Shown here in pieces: positions 34,312-47,312 of a stretch of 64,000 bases of DNA. Source of the stretch: Dryomyza anilis (taxonomy: Eukaryota; Arthropoda; Insecta; Diptera; Dryomyzidae). The notes below the pieces were generated by a model. It was not told the DNA's origin. It did no database searches and saw nothing but the letters and a program-made list of their open reading frames with translations. Location: positions 43,810,791 through 43,874,790 of the forward strand of contig OX638132.1 of NCBI GenBank assembly GCA_951804985.1, in the 5' to 3' direction. A program made the position numbers and the translations under genes. Position 1 is the first letter of the stretch, and each line of letters opens with the position of its first letter.

Positions 34312-36060
34312 AAAAAAAAGATGAATTTGCAGAGGTTGACTAAAATAAAATGTTATAAATATATTATAATATTAATTTATTTATGCATATTATGGTATTT
34401 ATCTCGATTTCATTACAAAAGTGTGATATATGGTGTATGGTTTAACCATATCAACAACACCGAGCGGAAATTGGACACGAAGCGTGATTTCAAATCAAGC
34501 AATGATTAGGGGTTTTTATCAGTGCCTGATTCAAAACGTGTCGCTATTCAAAGTTACTATCCGTATGAGGTTGTCTTATCCTAACCCTATATAATTAAAT
34601 GTATTTCTTAAACTGAAAATAGTTTTGTGAACAAAGTTACCTCATAAACTTTAGCAAGGACAAAAAATCAACGTTTTGAGTCTATATGAGATATTTGTAA
34701 TTTTTAAAAATGTAGAGAATTGTATTTCTTTTGTATTTGAGTTTAACATTTATTTAATAATTTTATTATAAAAAGAGGTCGTAAAACAAAAACAATTAAT
34801 TGTTAACGCAGTGCACGGCGTTTAAAATCTAAAATTTTAAAAATAATAAAAAACCCAATTTTTATACAAAGTGCAGCGTCCATATTTGACTAAACTCAGC
34901 TAATTGCTTGCAAATTGCTTCACACAACCACAACTTTGGCAAAATCTTAAGTTGATGCAGTTTTTGCATTTTCTGCTTTTGGTTCTTTCTTCAATGCACA
35001 TAATTCTTATTGTGTTCATTGGAAAAGGAAAACTTTAGCGACTTGACATGTAGAATCTGCAGAGAAAGCTCGCTGATGAAGGGGCTTGTCTGCCTCTGAA
35101 ACAGCTCTGCCACTCAATGCATTTTGCCAATTGTTTGTTGTTTTATTTGTTGGTACAAAACACCCAATTTCAGAATCAGCAACAAAAATACATCTATTAA
35201 ATGTTGCAAGTTTAACAAGAACAAAATAAGTGCAGAGCAGAATAATTTGTTACTGAGCATGTATTTTATAAAATACCAAAAAAAAATTTAAATATAAAAA
35301 AAAAAATCATATAAAATTTTCAACATTCTACAACATTTTTATACATAACTTCTGAACGTGTGATTTTACCACTCTAGTTCAAATCTTAAATAATAGATAA
35401 AAAGTCAACCTTCAAATTTTTTAAAAAAAATTTTAAAAGTTTGCTTTTTGAGATATGTTCTTATGAAATATACTTTATTTAAAAGTGACTACTATTAAAG
35501 CATCATGGTATGGATATTGTGTGATATCTTCTTGGCAATTTTAATATCTTTAAAATGAGACCTTTGTGTTTTAGTTGGGTTCACTATAGCTTAAGTTATG
35601 TGCAATTGATTTGCACCACCTTTATGATTTGTATACAGTTTTTTCAAATTGTAAACCACCAAATTTCTGAATTTCTTTGGGAAGCTGAAAATTCTCCAAT
35701 ATCTTCACTTTATGTTGTTTTACTATACTTCCAAATTTTATCAAATTCTGAGATGGTGCTGCCAATCACTTGGTTGATTTCATATGGAATGACTCATATA
35801 TATATTTTTTTTAAATATAAATTAGATTTTAGATTTTTTGTTTTATTTTTTAACTAAGGAAATTAAATTTTTAGCGGAAATTCATGTTTTCTTAAGAATA
35901 TTAAAAATGATTAAATTTATTTGTAAGTTAGGAATGATATTAATTTTTAATGAAAATATCATATTTTTTACAAAATCTTTTTTTTTATTTTTTAACTAAT
36001 GAAACTTAAATTTAATTCTAGTTTTTCTTAAGAATTTTTGAAAGTGTTAAAATAATATGC
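34312..36060. other. Unassigned AT-rich part of unit A
   Basis: Shared by all three units. The + frame 35555-35857 (100 codons, hydrophobic, starting MRPLCFSWVHYSLSYVQLIC) could encode membrane-spanning stretches, but it lacks a family match that I recognise and its codons are AT-driven. It may be interior MULE sequence or decayed receptor sequence. Confidence 0.4.
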
Positions 36061-36188
36061 AGAGAAATTATGTTTGCATTTCGAGATTATGGGATATACC
36101 TATTAAGTATTCTCGCAATGTTCTGCTTCCGTACTCTGAAACTATTCTCTTATACTTGATGCTTATACGATGCCATCCTTCAAATGCA
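36061..36188 (-). pseudogene. MULE transposase C-terminal fragment, unit A
   Basis: Matches 46140-46280, the C-terminal end of the broken MULE transposase in the third unit. It is cut at GCCATCCTTCAAATGCA, where satellite begins at 36189. Confidence 0.6.
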
Positions 36189-37184
36189 TAATCGGCGCAA
36201 GGGTTCTTGAGAAAACACGTCTCAAACTTAAAATGCTCATAAGTCCGTAAATACGCGTCGTGGAGGCCTCAAAGTTGGCACATTTTGAAATCTATTTTTG
36301 TCCTTTTAATTCCAATATAAATAATTATAAGCGGCGCAAGGGCTCTTGAGAAATCACGTCTCAAATTTAAAATGGTCATAAGTCCGTAAATACGCGTCGT
36401 GGAGGCCTCAAAGTTGGCACATTTTGTAATCTATTTTTGCTCTTTTAGTTCCCAAATAATTCATTATTATCGGCGCAATTGATCTTGAGAAATCACAAAT
36501 CACAAAGTTGGCTCCTTTTATGATCAATTTTTGCCCTTTTCATTCTAATATAACTTATTGTAATTGGCACAAGGGTTCTTGATAGATCATTTCTCAAATT
36601 GAAAATGCTCATAACTCCGTAAAGTTGGCATATTTTGTAATCTATTTTTTCCCTTTTAATTCCAATATAAATCATTATAATCGGCGCAAGGGTTCTTGGA
36701 AAATCACCTTTCAAATATAAAATGCTCATAACTCCCTTAATACGAGTTGTAGAGGCCTCAAATTTGGCACATTTTGTAATCTATTTTTGCCCTTTTAATG
36801 CAAATATAAGTTCATATAACCGACACAAGGGCTCTTGAGAAATCACGCCTCAAACCTAAAATGCTCATAACTCCGTATAAACGCGTCATAGAGGCCTCAA
36901 AGTTGGTACATTTTGTAATCTATTTTTGATCTTTTAATTCCAATATAAATAATTATAAGCGGCGCAAGGGCTCTTGAGAAATCACGTCTCAAACTTAAAA
37001 TGCTCATAACTCCGTAAATAAGCGTCGTAGAGGCTTGAAAGTTGGCACATTTTAATTCCAATATAAATCCTTATAATCGGCGCAAGGGCTCTTGAGAAAA
37101 CACGTCTCAGAATTAAAATGCTTATAACTGCGTAAATACTTGTCGTAGAGGCCTCAAAGTTGGCACATTTTGTTATCTATTTTT
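36189..37184. repeat. ~139-bp satellite inside unit A
   Basis: Monomers of the same satellite and orientation as the main array, lying between the MULE fragment and the inverted-repeat element. Several are shortened, for example at 36493-36510 and 37045. Confidence 0.95.
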
Positions 37185-37624
37185 CAGGGACCATAAATAA
37201 CGGTTATTCTTATTTTTTTTAATGAAAAAAATCAACGTGTTATAAAACGTGTTATTTTCGCATGCAGAATTGTAATTTGCAGTGATTTTTATTTTATGAT
37301 TTTTACGGCAAAAAATTACGATTATTTTTAATTTTTATGTTTGCTTGCTCAGAAATAAAAATCAAATTTTAATTTTTACTTTAAAACATCAAAAATAAAA
37401 ATTAAAATTTAATTTTTATTGTTTGCTCAAGAATAACGATTATTTTTTTATTTATACTTTTTTTACTCAAAAATAAAAATTAGGGTGCGGGTGCGTTGTG
37501 CTTAATTTGATGTGCAGCAAAAATAATGTTCTTGCGATGGAAACGATAAAACTAATTTGGGTGATGTTAGTGAACAGTTTCGATGGCTCACGTGTGATAG
37601 TGGTCAGCGTTACTAAAAATAATT

Positions 37625-37850
37625 TGGCCGAGCTGTGTGGCCAATGGTTAATGTAGTTTAAATACGAAAGACGGGGTAAGAGCTTATGTTAGTAATGTTT
37701 TACTCTCGAAAATTAGCCAAGAGGTAGCTAAGTAATAATAATTTTTATTTTTTATGTTGGCAGTCGCTGGGATCGAATCGGCGACTTTTCAGCTCATGGT
37801 CCAACGCACAAACTAATTGAGCCACCGATGCTATAGTATGACCAACTACC
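37625..37850 (-). mobile_element. Diverged tRNA-derived SINE
   Basis: The - strand has a tRNA-like head near 37850-37770 (GGTGGCTCAATTAGTTTGTG, then CCGATTCGATCCCAGCG as box B). The body shares TTTACTCTCG and GAGGTAGC blocks with the SINEs at 31807 and 58655. It is older and more degraded than those two and has a counterpart in unit B (about 42673-42900). Confidence 0.65.
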
Positions 37851-38010
37851 AGATTCACCCAAAAAAGTTCCAAGGACGCACTCGTGTGCTTTTGTGGATC
37901 CGATTCATCCAACAAAGTTCCAATGACGCACATGGGTGCTTTTGTAATCCCACTGGAACAGATTCACCCAAAAATATAGTACAATGACACACCTGGATGA
38001 GTATATACCC
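37851..38010. repeat. Minisatellite, three ~50-59-bp copies
   Basis: Each copy begins GATTCACCCAA or GATTCATCCAA and continues through AAGTTCCAAxGACGCAC and GTGCTTTTGT. The third copy is diverged. The element repeats in unit B at about 42899-43058. Confidence 0.7.
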
Positions 38011-38343
38011 TTGCATATAATAATAATAGTCTGGCACTACAGTCCTATAAGAACGTAGGCCGAGCTATCTGACTACAATACCATATAGATAAATCACCGA
38101 TGAAAGTCTAATGAACTTGGCTACTCAGGGTTGGCCGAGCCTTAGACGAAGACTTATGAACCATGTCTTGGAAGCTCAAGGTTGGTCGAGTCTTGGGCGA
38201 AGAATAATTCACCAAGACATGGCCGCCCAATCTTGCCTAAACATTGGCCACGTTGTCAAGTCCGTCAGTTCCTACATGGACTGTTATTGAATGTATCGGT
38301 ACCTCAACTTCCAATTTACAAAATAACTTAAATTAATAGTATA

Positions 38344-41300
38344 CATGCAACATTAGATTTCCTGACCTTCCTAGTTGTGATACTTTCAATAACAAAGAGT
38401 TTTTTTCTTAACGAAATTTGTTTTCAAGTTTTACCTATTGCTGGCCCATATTAATGTTAATACTGACCACAATCCAACGTGGACCATCGAAGGTGTTCAC
38501 TAACATGACTTAAATTTGTATTTTAGTTTATCGTTTTCATCGTCAGAACATCACTTTTGCTGCGCAACAAATTACGCACAACGCTCCGCACCCTAATTTT
38601 TATTTTTGAGTAAAAAAAAAGTATAAATCAAAAATAATCGTTATTCTTGAGCAAAAAAAAAAATAAAAATTAGTTTTAAATTTTTATTTTTGAATTTGAA
38701 AATAAAAATTGAAATTTAACTTTTATTTCTGAGCAAAATTTTAAAAATCAAATATAATCGTTATTACTGAACAAAATAAAGTTTTGATCAAAAATAATTT
38801 TTAATTTAAAGGAAACAAGTTTAATTCTGTTTTAAACACTTGTTGTTTTAAAGTATCTTTTTTTCTCAGTGTATATTTTTGAAATAGGTTTATCGTTTTC
38901 ACATAAAATCATATTAAATTAAATTGTTCTATACTTATCTAAAATACATATACCGATGAATTTGGTTGCTTCATATTTTATTTGTTTGGTCACGTTGATC
39001 AATTTTCTGTAGCAACGTCATAAAAGAAAAAGCTGTTGTCATAATCTAATATTAATAAAAAAATATATTTATATATCAAATTAAAAATTTTGAATTTTTA
39101 CTTACTACGCGAAAACGGTCGACATTCAATATATACAATTTTCCTGCTGTGAATTTAAAGGCCCGATTAGCGTTAAGAAGTAGTATCATGATATCATTCT
39201 TTATTTCAGACACATGTAAATTCCAAGGACTTCTTAGTAGTGCTTCGCCACAGCGTTTGCTGTTCAAGTATATTACTTCGCCAAAGTAGCAAATGATTAA
39301 CATTTCCCAGACTACCAACACCAAGTATTGACCCAATGATATAATTTTAAAAAAAGATGAATTTGCAGAGGTTGACTAAAATAAAATGTTATAAATATAT
39401 TATAATATTAATTTATTTATGCATATTATGGTATTTATCTCGATTTCATTACAAAATTGTGATATATGGTGTATGGTTTAACCATATCAACAACACCGAG
39501 CGGAAATTGGACACGAAGCGTGATTTCAAATCAAGCAATGATTAGGGGTTTTTATCAGTGCCTGATTCAAAACGTGTCGCTATTCAAAGTTACTATCCGT
39601 ATGAGGTTGTCTTATACTAACCCTATATAATTAAATGTATTTCTTAAACTGAAAATAGTTTTGTGAACAAAGTTACCTCATAAACTTTAGCAAGGACAAA
39701 AAAATCAACGTTTTGAGTCTATATGAGATATTTGTAATTTTTAAAAATGTAGAGAATTGTATTTCTTTTGTATTTGAGTTTAACATTTATTTAATAATTT
39801 TATTATAAAAAGAGGTCGTAAAACAAAAACAATTAATTGTTAACGCAGTGCACGGCGTTTAAAATCTAAAATTTTAAAAATAATAAAAAACCCAATTTTT
39901 ATACAAAGTGCAGCGTCCATATTTGACTAAACTCAGCTAATTGCTTGCAAATTGCTTCACACAACCACAACTTTGGCAAAATCTTAAGTTGATGCAGTTT
40001 TTGCATTTTCTGCTTTTGGTTCTTTCTTCAATGCACATAATTCTTATTGTGTTCATTGGAAAAGGAAAACTTTAGCGACTTGACATGTAGAATCTGCAGA
40101 GAAAGCTCGCTGATGAAGGGGCTTGTCTGCCTCTGAAACAGCTCTGCCACTCAATGCATTTTGCCAATTGTTTGTTGTTTTATTTGTTGGTACAAAACAC
40201 CCAATTTCAGAATCAGCAACAAAAATACATCTATTAAATGTTGCAAGTTTAACAAGAACAAAATAAGTGCAGAGAAGAATAATTTGTTACTGAGCATGTA
40301 TTTTATAAAATACCAAAAAAAAATTTAAATATAATAAAAAAAAATTTCATATAAAATATTCAACATTCTACAACATTTTTATACATAACTTCTAAACGTG
40401 TGATTTTACCACTCTAGTTCAAATCTTAAATAATAGATAAAAAGTCAACCTTCAAATTTTTTAAAAAAAATTTTAAAAGTTTGCTTTTTGAGATATGTTC
40501 TTATGAAATATACTTTATTTAAAAGTGACTACTATTAAAGCATCATGGTATGGATATTGTGTGTTATCTTCTTGGCAATTTTAATATCTTTAAAATGAGA
40601 CCTTTGTGTTTTAGTTGGGTTCACTATAGCTTAAGTTATGTGCAATTGATTTGCACCACCTTTATGATTTGTATACAGTTTTTTCAAATTGTAAACCACC
40701 AAATTTCTGAATTTCTTTGGGAAGCTGAAAATTCTCCAATATCTTCACTTTATGTTGTTTTACTATACTTCCAAATTTTATCAAATTCTGAGATGGTGCT
40801 GCCAATCACTTGGTTGATTTCATATGGAATGACTCATATATATATTTTTTTTAAATATAAATTAGATTTTAGATTTTTTGTTTTATTTTTTAACTAAGGA
40901 AATTAAATTTTTAGCGGAAATTCATGTTTTCTTAAGAATATTAAAAATGATTAAATTTATTTGTAAGTTAGGAATGATATTAATTTTTAATGAAAATATC
41001 ATATTTTTTACAAAATCTTTTTTTTTTATTTTTTAACTAAAGAAACTTAAATTTAATTCTAGTTTTTCTTAAGAATTTTTGAAAGTGTTAAAATAATATG
41101 CAGAGAAATTATGTTTGCATTTCGAGATTATGGGATATACCTATTAAGTATTCTCGCAATGTTCTGCTTCCGTACTCTGAAACTATTCTCTTATACTTGA
41201 TGCTTATACGATGCCATCCTTCAAATGCATAATCGGCGCAAGGGTTCTTGAGAAAACACGTCTCAAACTTAAAATGCTCATAAGTCCGTAAATACGCGTC

Positions 41301-43392
41301 GTGGAGGCCTCAAAGTTGGCACATTTTGAAATCTATTTTTGTCCTTTTAATTCCAATATAAATAATTATAAGCGGCGCAAGGGCTCTTGAGAAATCACGT
41401 CTCAAATTTAAAATGGTCATAAGTCCGTAAATACGCGTCGTGGAGGCCTCAAAGTTGGCACATTTTGTAATCTATTTTTGCTCTTTTAGTTCCCAAATAA
41501 TTCATTATTATCGGCGCAATTGATCTTGAGAAATCACAAATCACAAAGTTGGCTCCTTTTATGATCAATTTTTGCCCTTTTCATTCTAATATAACTTATT
41601 GTAATTGGCACAAGGGTTCTTGATAGATCATTTCTCAAATTGAAAATGCTCATAACTCCGTAAAGTTGGCATATTTTGTAATCTATTTTTTCCCTTTTAA
41701 TTCCAATATAAATCATTATAATCGGCGCAAGGGTTCTTGGAAAATCACCTTTCAAATATAAAATGCTCATAACTCCCTTAATACGAGTTGTAGAGGCCTC
41801 AAATTTGGCACATTTTGTAATCTATTTTTGCCCTTTTAATGCAAATATAAGTTCATATAACCGACACAAGGGCTCTTGAGAAATCACGCCTCAAACCTAA
41901 AATGCTCATAACTCCGTATAAACGCGTCATAGAGGCCTCAAAGTTGGTACATTTTGTAATCTATTTTTGATCTTTTAATTCCAATATAAATAATTATAAG
42001 CGGCGCAAGGGCTCTTGAGAAATCACGTCTCAAACTTAAAATGCTCATAACTCCGTAAATAAGCGTCGTAGAGGCTTGAAAGTTGGCACATTTTAATTCC
42101 AATATAAATCCTTATAATCGGCGCAAGGGCTCTTGAGAAAACACGTCTCAGAATTAAAATGCTTATAACTGCGTAAATACTTGTCGTAGAGGCCTCAAAG
42201 TTGGCACATTTTGTTATCTATTTTTCAGGGACCATAAATAACGGTTATTCTTATTTTTTTTAATGAAAAAAATCAACGTGTTATAAAACGTGTTATTTTC
42301 GCATGCAGAATTGTAATTTGCAGTGATTTTTATTTTATGATTTTTACGGCAAAAAATCAAAAAATTACGATTATTTTTAATTTTTATGTTTGCTTGCTCA
42401 GAAATAAAAATCAAATTTTAATTTTTACTTTAAAACATCAAAAATAAAAATTAAAATTTAATTTTTATTGTTTGCTCAAGAATAACGATTATTTTTTTAT
42501 TTATACTTTTTTTACTCAAAAATAAAAATTAGGGTGCGGGTGCGTTGTGCTTAATTTGATGTGCAGCAAAAATAATGTTCTTGCGATGGAAACGATAAAA
42601 CTAATTTGGGTGATGTTAGTGAACAGTTTCGATGGCTCACGTGTGATAGTGGTCGGCGTTACTAAAAATAATTTGGCCGAGCTGTGTGGCCAATGGTTAA
42701 TGTAGTTTAAATACGAAAGACGGGGTAAGAGCTTATGTTAGTAATGTTTTACTCTCGAAAATTAGCCAAGAGGTAGCTAAGTAATAATAATTTTTATTTT
42801 TTATGTTGGCAGTCGCTGGGATCGAATCGGCGACTTTTCAGCTCATGGTCCAACGCACAAACTAATTGAGCCACCGATGCTATAGTATGACCAACTACCA
42901 GATTCACCCAAAAAAGTTCCAAGGACGCACTCGTGTGCTTTTGTGGATCCGATTCATCCAACAAAGTTCCAATGACGCACATGGGTGCTTTTGTAATCCC
43001 ACTGGAACAGATTCACCCAAAAATATAGTACAATGACACACCTGGATGAGTATATACCCTTGCATATAATAATAATAGTCTGGCACTACAGTCCTATAAG
43101 AACGTAGGCCGAGCTATCTGACTACAATACCATATAGATAAATCACCGATGAAAGTCTAATGAACTTGGCTACTCAGGGTTGGCCGAGCCTTAGACGAAG
43201 ACTTATGAACCATGTCTTGGAAGCTCAAGGTTGGTCGAGTCTTGGGCGAAGAATAATTCACCAAGACATGGCCGCCCAATCTTGCCTAAACATTGGCCAC
43301 GTTGTCAAGTCCGTCAGTTCCTACATGGACTGTTATTGAATGTATCGGTACCTCAACTTCCAATTTACAAAATAACTTAAATTAATAGTATA
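38344..43392. repeat. 5-kb tandem unit B
   Basis: 5049 bp, with the same order of components as unit A and very high identity to unit C over its length. Satellite occupies about 41230-42225; the inverted-repeat element starts with CAGGGACC at 42226; the MULE fragment is at 41100-41229. Confidence 0.9.
39106..39347 (-). pseudogene. Odorant receptor-like exon, unit B
   Basis: Same exon as at 34070-34311, with small changes (NRAFKFTAGKLY instead of NRSFKFTGGKLY). The alanine-glycine form fits the family pattern better, so unit A probably carries the derived residues. The GTAAGT donor is conserved (39105-39100). Confidence 0.65.
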
Positions 43393-46257
43393 CATGCAAC
43401 ATTAGATTTCCTGACCTTCCTAGTTGTGATACTTTCAATAACAAAGAGTTTTTTTCTTAACGAAATTTGTTTTCAAGTTTTACCTATTGCTGGCCCATAT
43501 TAATGTTAATACTGACCACAATCCAACGTGGACCATCGAAGGTGTTCACTAACATGACTTAAATTTGTATTTTAGTTTATCGTTTTCATCGTCAGAACAT
43601 CACTTTTGCTGCGCAACAAATTACGCACAACGCTCCGCACCCTAATTTTTATTTTTGAGTAAAAAAAAAGTATAAATCAAAAATAATCGTTATTCTTGAG
43701 CAAAAAAAAAAATAAAAATTAGTTTTAAATTTTTATTTTTGAATTTGAAAATAAAAATTGAAATTTAACTTTTATTTCTGAGCAAAATTTTAAAAATCAA
43801 ATATAATCGTTATTACTGAACAAAATAAAGTTTTGATCAAAAATAATTTTTAATTTAAAGGAAACAAGTTTAATTCTGTTTTAAACACTTGTTGTTTTAA
43901 AGTATCTTTTTTTCTCAGTGTATATTTTTGAAATAGGTTTATCGTTTTCACATAAAATCATATTAAATTAAATTGTTCTATACTTATCTAAAATACATAT
44001 ACCGATGAATTTGGTTGCTTCATATTTTATTTGTTTGGTCACGTTGATCAATTTTCTGTAGCAACGTCATAAAAGAAAAAGCTGTTGTCATAATCTAATA
44101 TTAATAAAAAAATATATTTATATATCAAATTAAAAATTTTGAATTTTTACTTACTACGCGAAAACGGTCGACATTCAATATATACAATTTTCCTGCTGTG
44201 AATTTAAAGGCCCGATTAGCGTTAAGAAGTAGTATCATGATATCATTCTTTATTTCAGACACATGTAAATTCCAAGGACTTCTTAGTAGTGCTTCGCCAC
44301 AGCGTTTGCTGTTCAAGTATATTACTTCGCCAAAGTAGCAAATGATTAACATTTCCCAGACTACCAACACCAAGTATTGACCCAATGATATAATTTTAAA
44401 AAAAGATGAATTTGCAGAGGTTGACTAAAATAAAATGTTATAAATATATTATAATATTAATTTATTTATGCATATTATGGTATTTATCTCGATTTCATTA
44501 CAAAATTGTGATATATGGTGTATGGTTTAACCATATCAACAACACCGAGCGGAAATTGGACACGAAGCGTGATTTCAAATCAAGCAATGATTAGGGGTTT
44601 TTATCAGTGCCTGATTCAAAACGTGTCGCTATTCAAAGTTACTATCCGTATGAGGTTGTCTTATACTAACCCTATATAATTAAATGTATTTCTTAAACTG
44701 AAAATAGTTTTGTGAACAAAGTTACCTCATAAACTTTAGCAAGGACAAAAAAATCAACGTTTTGAGTCTATATGAGATATTTGTAATTTTTAAAAATGTA
44801 GAGAATTGTATTTCTTTTGTATTTGAGTTTAACATTTATTTAATAATTTTATTATAAAAAGAGGTCGTAAAACAAAAACAATTAATTGTTAACGCAGTGC
44901 ACGGCGTTTAAAATCTAAAATTTTAAAAATAATAAAAAACCCAATTTTTATACAAAGTGCAGCGTCCATATTTGACTAAACTCAGCTAATTGCTTGCAAA
45001 TTGCTTCACACAACCACAACTTTGGCAAAATCTTAAGTTGATGCAGTTTTTGCATTTTCTGCTTTTGGTTCTTTCTTCAATGCACATAATTCTTATTGTG
45101 TTCATTGGAAAAGGAAAACTTTAGCGACTTGACATGTAGAATCTGCAGAGAAAGCTCGCTGATGAAGGGGCTTGTCTGCCTCTGAAACAGCTCTGCCACT
45201 CAATGCATTTTGCCAATTGTTTGTTGTTTTATTTGTTGGTACAAAACACCCAATTTCAGAATCAGCAACAAAAATACATCTATTAAATGTTGCAAGTTTA
45301 ACAAGAACAAAATAAGTGCAGAGAAGAATAATTTGTTACTGAGCATGTATTTTATAAAATACCAAAAAAAAATTTAAATATAATAAAAAAAAATTTCATA
45401 TAAAATATTCAACATTCTACAACATTTTTATACATAACTTCTAAACGTGTGATTTTACCACTCTAGTTCAAATCTTAAATAATAGATAAAAAGTCAACCT
45501 TCAAATTTTTTAAAAAAAATTTTAAAAGTTTGCTTTTTGAGATATGTTCTTATGAAATATACTTTATTTAAAAGTGACTACTATTAAAGCATCATGGTAT
45601 GGATATTGTGTGTTATCTTCTTGGCAATTTTAATATCTTTAAAATGAGACCTTTGTGTTTTAGTTGGGTTCACTATAGCTTAAGTTATGTGCAATTGATT
45701 TGCACCACCTTTATGATTTGTATACAGTTTTTTCAAATTGTAAACCACCAAATTTCTGAATTTCTTTGGGAAGCTGAAAATTCTCCAATATCTTCACTTT
45801 ATGTTGTTTTACTATACTTCCAAATTTTATCAAATTCTGAGATGGTGCTGCCAATCACTTGGTTGATTTCATATGGAATGACTCATATATATATTTTTTT
45901 AAAATATAAATTAGATTTTAGATTTTTTGTTTTATTTTTTAACTAAGGAAATTAAATTTTTAGCGGAAATTCATGTTTTCTTAAGAATATTAAAAATGAT
46001 TAAATTTATTTGTAAGTTAGGAATGATATTAATTTTTAATGAAAATATCATATTTTTTACAAAATCTTTTTTTTTTATTTTTTAACTAAAGAAACTTAAA
46101 TTTAATTCTAGTTTTTCTTAAGAATTTTTGAAAGTGTTAAAATAATATGCAGAGAAATTATGTTTGCATTTCGAGATTATGGGATATACCTATTAAGTAT
46201 TCTCGCAATGTTCTGCTTCCGTACTCTGAAACTATTCTCTTATACTTGAAGAAAATG
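43393..46257. repeat. 5-kb tandem unit C (first 2.9 kb)
   Basis: Matches unit B almost exactly until about 46247. There units A and B have a short rearranged segment and then satellite, whereas unit C continues into the longer MULE transposase. Unit C therefore preserves the source-like junction. Confidence 0.85.
44155..44396 (-). pseudogene. Odorant receptor-like exon, unit C
   Basis: Identical as far as I can see to the unit B exon, including the GTAAGT donor. Nothing resembling the first exons or the last exon of a receptor is found in the flanking 2 kb on either side. Confidence 0.65.
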
Positions 46258-47115
46258 ATCGATGCCATCCTTCAAATGCATTATTTGTTTTTGGCAAATC
46301 ATTTAATGCTGCATCATACTGATTCCACGAGCAATGAGCGATCTTCTTCCTCCAGATTGGTTTGGACGCCCAATCCATGTATCCTCAAAATAATCAATGA
46401 TAGGTCTTAATATATGTTCTTGTTGTACGAAGAAAGGCGACTGCATTCATTCTTCATATGAGTTAATTATTTCATTTGGTGGGACAAATGCTATAGCAAG
46501 TAATTGCTTTAATTCTAAACAAAACCTACATCATTTATGTAATTATTTAAAATATCTGGAAATGATTGAATTTTTCTCCATATACATTGGCTCAAATGGA
46601 ACAGACAACCCCTTATTTCAATATTTGTTACGGAATGCACCAAATAATGCCGGTTCAAAATCTGTCATTACTGATAAAGGTTGAAGTTCTTTTTGATTAT
46701 TTAATGTATTTATTATAAGAACTAATTCAATAACTATACGATCATATGTAACTCTCATTTTATTTGTTAAAATACAATAAGCAAGTGGTATTATAGAACC
46801 CATTTTTAAAATATGTATTGTCAACAACTGTGTAAATTGGAGCAGTTTTAAAAGTGCCATCTGCAAACCAATGGGCATTAGGCTCACATATAATATTTAA
46901 ATTTTCATGAGTTGTAAATATTAAAATTCTATTTCACCACTATCAAATAGTAGAAACGGTTCATTTTTTCAATGTTATATTATATGGCTCTAAAATCAGA
47001 AGATCCCGTAAGTTAGCAGGACAAACCAAAGGTGCATTAATTTTTTGTCTTACACTTTGTGCAACTTTTTTCATTGCTTGAATTGATGGCAGTGATGCCA
47101 ACCTTGAAGCATTCC
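46150..47115 (-). pseudogene. MULE-type transposase, broken
   Basis: The - strand from about 47110 shows MULE (Mutator-like) transposase segments spread over all three frames. In order they are LPSIQAMKKVAQSVRQK, ICEPNAHWFADGTFKTAP (first catalytic Asp region), QLLTIHI with PLAYCILTNK, SVMTDFEPALFGAFRNKY (second catalytic Asp), FVPPNEIINSYEE, LRPIIDYFEDTWIGR, and a C-terminal ALNDLPKTNNA-EGWHRSF block. Several shifts and stops separate them, so the gene is dead. The N-terminal zinc-binding region is missing. It adjoins the end of the 5-kb units, whose AT-rich body may be interior sequence of the same element. Confidence 0.8.
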
Positions 47116-47312
47116 ATTATTGTATTAGCTGTCAGAAATTATTGTATTTCGTAAAAAAAATATTGTTAAAAAAATTATCTGTCCGTTCGGAAGTGAGTGG
47201 GCAAAAGTGGGTGAAGTGGAAGATGAAACGGTAGTTGACATCGTGGGGAATGGTACCATTTGAAGTGGTCCATGCCCCCAAAATGGGTCCAAAAACCATT
47301 TTTGTTGTACTA
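47116..47312. other. Unassigned sequence next to truncated LTR
   Basis: Lies between the MULE remnant and the surviving part of the gypsy 3' LTR. It contains GTGGGCAAAAGTGGGTGAAG and similar G-rich words. No match to the other LTR is seen here, so this stretch has replaced the end of the LTR. Confidence 0.4.

Larger units (their letters stand above)
33308..38343. repeat. 5-kb tandem unit A
   Basis: First complete unit (5036 bp). In order it contains a leading AT-rich arm with T/A-rich inverted-repeat sequence, an odorant receptor-like exon (-), about 1.7 kb of unassigned AT-rich sequence, a MULE transposase fragment (-), seven or so satellite monomers (36189-37184), and a DNA element with a long inverted repeat containing a SINE-like segment. 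Small + strand frames (34321-34509 and 35555-35857) are conserved among units only because the DNA is nearly identical, and they show no recognised domain. Confidence 0.85.
37185..38343. mobile_element. Long-inverted-repeat DNA element, first arm and loop
   Basis: Starts CAGGGACCATAAATAACGG at the satellite border. The arm 37185-37640 is an imperfect reverse complement of the opening part of the next unit (about 38440-38790). Shared stretches, compared after inversion, include CTGACCAC, GTTCACTAACAT, CGCACCCTAATTTTTATTTT and AATCGTTATTCTTGAGCAAA. The loop contains a SINE-like segment and a minisatellite. A CAGGG start suggests a hAT-type or foldback-like element; no transposase was found. Confidence 0.6.

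Noticed and set aside
34321..34509. 62-codon plus-strand frame repeated in units A, B and C
   Set aside because: Conserved only through recent duplication; no start context, motif or similarity recognised.
35555..35857. Hydrophobic 100-codon frame repeated in all three 5-kb units as a conserved membrane protein
   Set aside because: Units are nearly identical throughout, so frame conservation carries no information; composition is AT-driven and no motif was recognised.
37745..38037. Minus-strand frames with ASVAQLVCALDHE
   Set aside because: This is the usual false translation of a tRNA-derived SINE head, followed by a minisatellite.
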